From the NCBI RefSeq assembly GCF_013299165.1, contig NZ_JAAFKD010000012.1, positions 62,001 through 126,000 of the forward strand: a stretch of DNA of 64,000 bases, written 5' to 3'. A program made the translations under genes and the position numbers. Position 1 is the stretch's first letter. Each line of letters begins with the position of its first letter. The stretch comes from Microcoleus sp. bin38.metabat.b11b12b14.051 (GTDB lineage Bacteria > Cyanobacteriota > Cyanobacteriia > Cyanobacteriales > Microcoleaceae). Positions 62,012-64,000 of the stretch are shown here, one piece after another. The notes beneath the pieces were generated by a model. It did not search any database. It was not told the DNA's origin and was given only the letters and a program-made list of their open reading frames with translations.

Positions 62012-63301
62012 TTAATCGATCGGCAGTGCGATCGTAAATTGGGCCCCCTCACCCAACACAGAAGAGCAAGTCAAAGTGCCGCCGTGCATTTCTTCCACTA
62101 TCTGGCGGCTAATAGACAAACCCAACCCCGTCCCTTCACCGACTAATTTCGTAGTGAACAAGTGGTCAAAAATGTGTGCTTTTACATCCTGAGAAATCCC
62201 TTTACCGTTATCTTTAATTTTGACTACGACCCTTTGTCTGTCTTCACTTAATTCGGTTGTAATAGTAATCTTATTAGGAGACGCTTCAATGTCATGATAA
62301 CTGCGTCCGTAACTGCACTCATTCACAGCATCGATCGCATTTGAGATCACATTCATAAACACCTGATTCAGTTGTCCCAAATAACATTTTACGGGAGGGA
62401 TATCTTTATATTCCTTAAGAACTTGAATTTCGGGGCGAGTATCTTGAGCTTTCAGGCGGTGCTGCAAAATCATCAGCGTGCTATCAATACCGTCGCAGAT
62501 GTTAGCCAAGACTTTCACAGCCGTATCGGCGCGGGAGAAGGTGCGGAGGGAAGTGCTGATGTTGCGGAGGCGATCGCATCCGATCTCCATTGATGATAGC
62601 ATCTTCGCTGTATCTTGCAATACATATTCTAAATCAATGTTTACCGCGTGAAATTCAATATCTTTCCCTGGATTTGGACATTCTTGCTGATAAAGCCGCA
62701 AATGCTCAACAATGTCTTGTAATGCCAAATTTAACTCCTTGATATTGCCATAAATAAAACCGACTGGATTGTTGATTTCGTGAGCCACACCAGCAACTAA
62801 ATTGCCCAAAGCCGACATTTTTTCGTTCTGAATTAACTGAAGCTGCGATTGCTTGACTTGCGCCAAAGCAGAAGTTAGTTCCGCCGTGCGCGAGGCTACG
62901 TGCTGTTCTAGTTCTTTATGCAAATTTCGGAGTTTGATGTGAGTATTGACACGCGCCAACACCTCCATTTCTTCAAAAGGTTTAGTGATATAATCAACAG
63001 CACCGATCTGAAATCCTTTAATCTTATCTGCTGTATCCGACAAAGCAGTCATAAAAATTACAGGAATGTCCTTGGTAGCTGGCGAAGCTTTGAGGCGGCG
63101 GCAGGTTTCAAAGCCGTTAATTCCCGGCATCATGACATCGAGTAAAATTAAACTCGGCAGCGTATACTGAACTTGCTTGAGAGCTCGTTCGCCGTCAATG
63201 GCGATCGCAACTTCATAACCCGCATCCGTCAACGCCTCCGAGATGACATCTAGATTAGCGGGCGTATCATCTACTACTAAAATTAACTCAGCTTCTGACA
63301 T
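62012..63301 (-). CDS. Response regulator - histidine kinase hybrid
   Basis: The 429-residue protein has an N-terminal REC domain (DD at 11-12, phospho-acceptor Asp55 in LLDVMMPG, Lys107 in ITKPF), a short coiled coil, a HisKA domain (His174 in GVAHEINNP) and an HATPase (NAIDAV, DNGKGIS, GEGTGLGLS). This REC-HK order is typical of phosphorelay kinases that take input from another kinase's receiver. It lies 14 bp downstream of the receiver-ended gene at 63316 on the same strand, so the two are an operon and probable partners. Confidence 0.93.
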   Translation of the reverse strand: MSEAELILVVDDTPANLDVISEALTDAGYEVAIAIDGERALKQVQYTLPSLILLDVMMPGINGFETCRRLKASPATKDIPVIFMTALSDTADKIKGFQIGAVDYITKPFEEMEVLARVNTHIKLRNLHKELEQHVASRTAELTSALAQVKQSQLQLIQNEKMSALGNLVAGVAHEINNPVGFIYGNIKELNLALQDIVEHLRLYQQECPNPGKDIEFHAVNIDLEYVLQDTAKMLSSMEIGCDRLRNISTSLRTFSRADTAVKVLANICDGIDSTLMILQHRLKAQDTRPEIQVLKEYKDIPPVKCYLGQLNQVFMNVISNAIDAVNECSYGRSYHDIEASPNKITITTELSEDRQRVVVKIKDNGKGISQDVKAHIFDHLFTTKLVGEGTGLGLSISRQIVEEMHGGTLTCSSVLGEGAQFTIALPID

Positions 63302-63315
63302 AAATATTTCTCCTG

Positions 63316-64000
63316 TTAGTTCAGATACTGCTTGAGCAAGTCTTCAATTTTATCAGTTTGAAAGCTCTTTGCCAATTCCAAAATAGGCTGCACAAATTCA
63401 GTATAACCCTTGTTTAGTTGTGCAATGCGTTTAGCTTCTTCAGTCAATTTTTTCAAGCGCCCCTGCTGGGCTAAATTGAGTAACAAAGCTAACTCTTCCG
63501 GTGCAGGAACTGCCATTGCTGAACTTGGCAGAAGTGAATTACCTTTAGGTTTCGGTGTTAATTGTTCCCCAGCAGTTTCATTGGAGGCTGTCTGCTGATA
63601 ATTCCATTTGATTTTCAAGTGCTTTTCCACAATAAAAAATAATTCCTCAAGCTGCACAGGCTTCGGCAAAAAATCATCACCCCCAGCATCCAAACTTTTT
63701 TGCCTGTCCATCTCATAAACAGAAGCAGACGAGACGACAGTACGCAGATTTTTTAACGATTCAGAACTCCGCAACTGCCGCAGCATTTCAAAACCGTCCA
63801 TCACAGGCATCGACAAATCAGCGATAATTAAATCAGGTTTTATTTTAGCTGCTTTAGCTAAACCATCCTCGCCATTTTCTGCTTCGACAACCGCAAAACC
63901 AATTGGTGCCAAGAGGCTGACAATCACTGAACGGTTCTGCCAGTTGTCATCGACAACGAGAATCGTTTTCTGAGTTCCCTGATAGCCAACAATTTGCTTT
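63316..64000 (-). CDS. C-terminal part of a receiver-domain protein, probably a hybrid sensor kinase (partial)
   Basis: The frame runs off the right edge: before the first Met (63927) it continues as TQKTILVVDDNWQNRSVI, the normal start of a REC domain, so that Met is not the start. The receiver has Asp in LIIADLSMPVMDGFEM and Lys in FLPKPVQ. A helical tail of about 70 residues ends in IEDLLKQYLN. Together with the downstream REC-HK gene it forms a phosphorelay. The missing N-terminal part probably includes sensor and kinase domains (inference). Confidence 0.85.
   Translation of the reverse strand, partial: KQIVGYQGTQKTILVVDDNWQNRSVIVSLLAPIGFAVVEAENGEDGLAKAAKIKPDLIIADLSMPVMDGFEMLRQLRSSESLKNLRTVVSSASVYEMDRQKSLDAGGDDFLPKPVQLEELFFIVEKHLKIKWNYQQTASNETAGEQLTPKPKGNSLLPSSAMAVPAPEELALLLNLAQQGRLKKLTEEAKRIAQLNKGYTEFVQPILELAKSFQTDKIEDLLKQYLN

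Overview
The window looks like chromosomal DNA from a filamentous, non-heterocystous type cyanobacterium (Oscillatoriales; Microcoleus or Oscillatoria would fit, by inference). Evidence: the HIP1 octamer GCGATCGC is dense throughout; cyanobacterial NDH-1 subunits ndhF1 and ndhD1 lie beside an RbcR-type LysR regulator and a zeta-carotene-isomerase-like gene; a CrtD-like carotenoid desaturase is present; several very large Ser/Thr and histidine kinases occur; and intergenic DNA is full of short tandem heptamers, microsatellites and palindromic repeats.

Layout. 1-8.7 kb: the 3' part of a large GAF-type protein, an 1818-residue Ser/Thr kinase / AAA / GAF / histidine kinase, a small conserved protein, a repeat array and a DCC-family thiol oxidoreductase. 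8.7-16.5 kb: a five-PAS histidine kinase, a decayed IS200/IS605-type remnant (RHH gene plus right end, no tnpB), a type II NADH dehydrogenase, a HAD hydrolase and an orphan ABC-2 permease. 16.7-25.3 kb: a membrane Ser/Thr kinase, rbcR, a Z-ISO/NnrU protein, a thioredoxin, ndhF1 and ndhD1. 25.9-34.1 kb: a LysR regulator divergent from a secreted protein, DUF4079, cupin and EamA genes; then a kinase/formylglycine-enzyme fusion and a coiled-coil EamA transporter. 34.4-48.4 kb: a solitary TnpB element followed by a three-gene, three-module NRPS cluster. 48.9-55.1 kb: a phosphate transporter and the core block rplS-trnW-secE-nusG-rplK-rplA-rplJ-rplL. 55.1-57.6 kb: an AT-rich accessory island with two truncated genes and an isoprenoid-synthase-like gene. 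57.9-64 kb: crtD, a repeat array, an RHH/coiled-coil protein and a two-gene phosphorelay cluster that runs off the window.

The most distinctive locus is the NRPS cluster. By collinearity it has C-A-T, then TubC-dock-C-A-nMT-T, then C-A-T-TE. The A-domain specificity residues read by eye are DAFFLGVTFK (Ile/Val-like), DAWFLGNVVK (the classical Leu code) and DAFTIAAVWK (Phe-like). This predicts an Ile/Val - N-methyl-Leu - aromatic peptide released by a thioesterase, possibly N-acylated because module 1 opens with a C domain. The second A domain carries a 120-bp (40-codon) palindromic repeat module that keeps the reading frame.

Four dispersed repeat systems shape the intergenic DNA: (1) hairpin units built on GTAGTGAGGACTTTAGTCC, in eight arrays with array-specific periods; (2) 64-66 bp elements bounded by GTAGGGTG; (3) GAATTC-ATTCGCCCGGTCTT units with GCGTCTACA arms; (4) heptamer and short microsatellites. 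All assignments are from reading the sequence; no database search was run.
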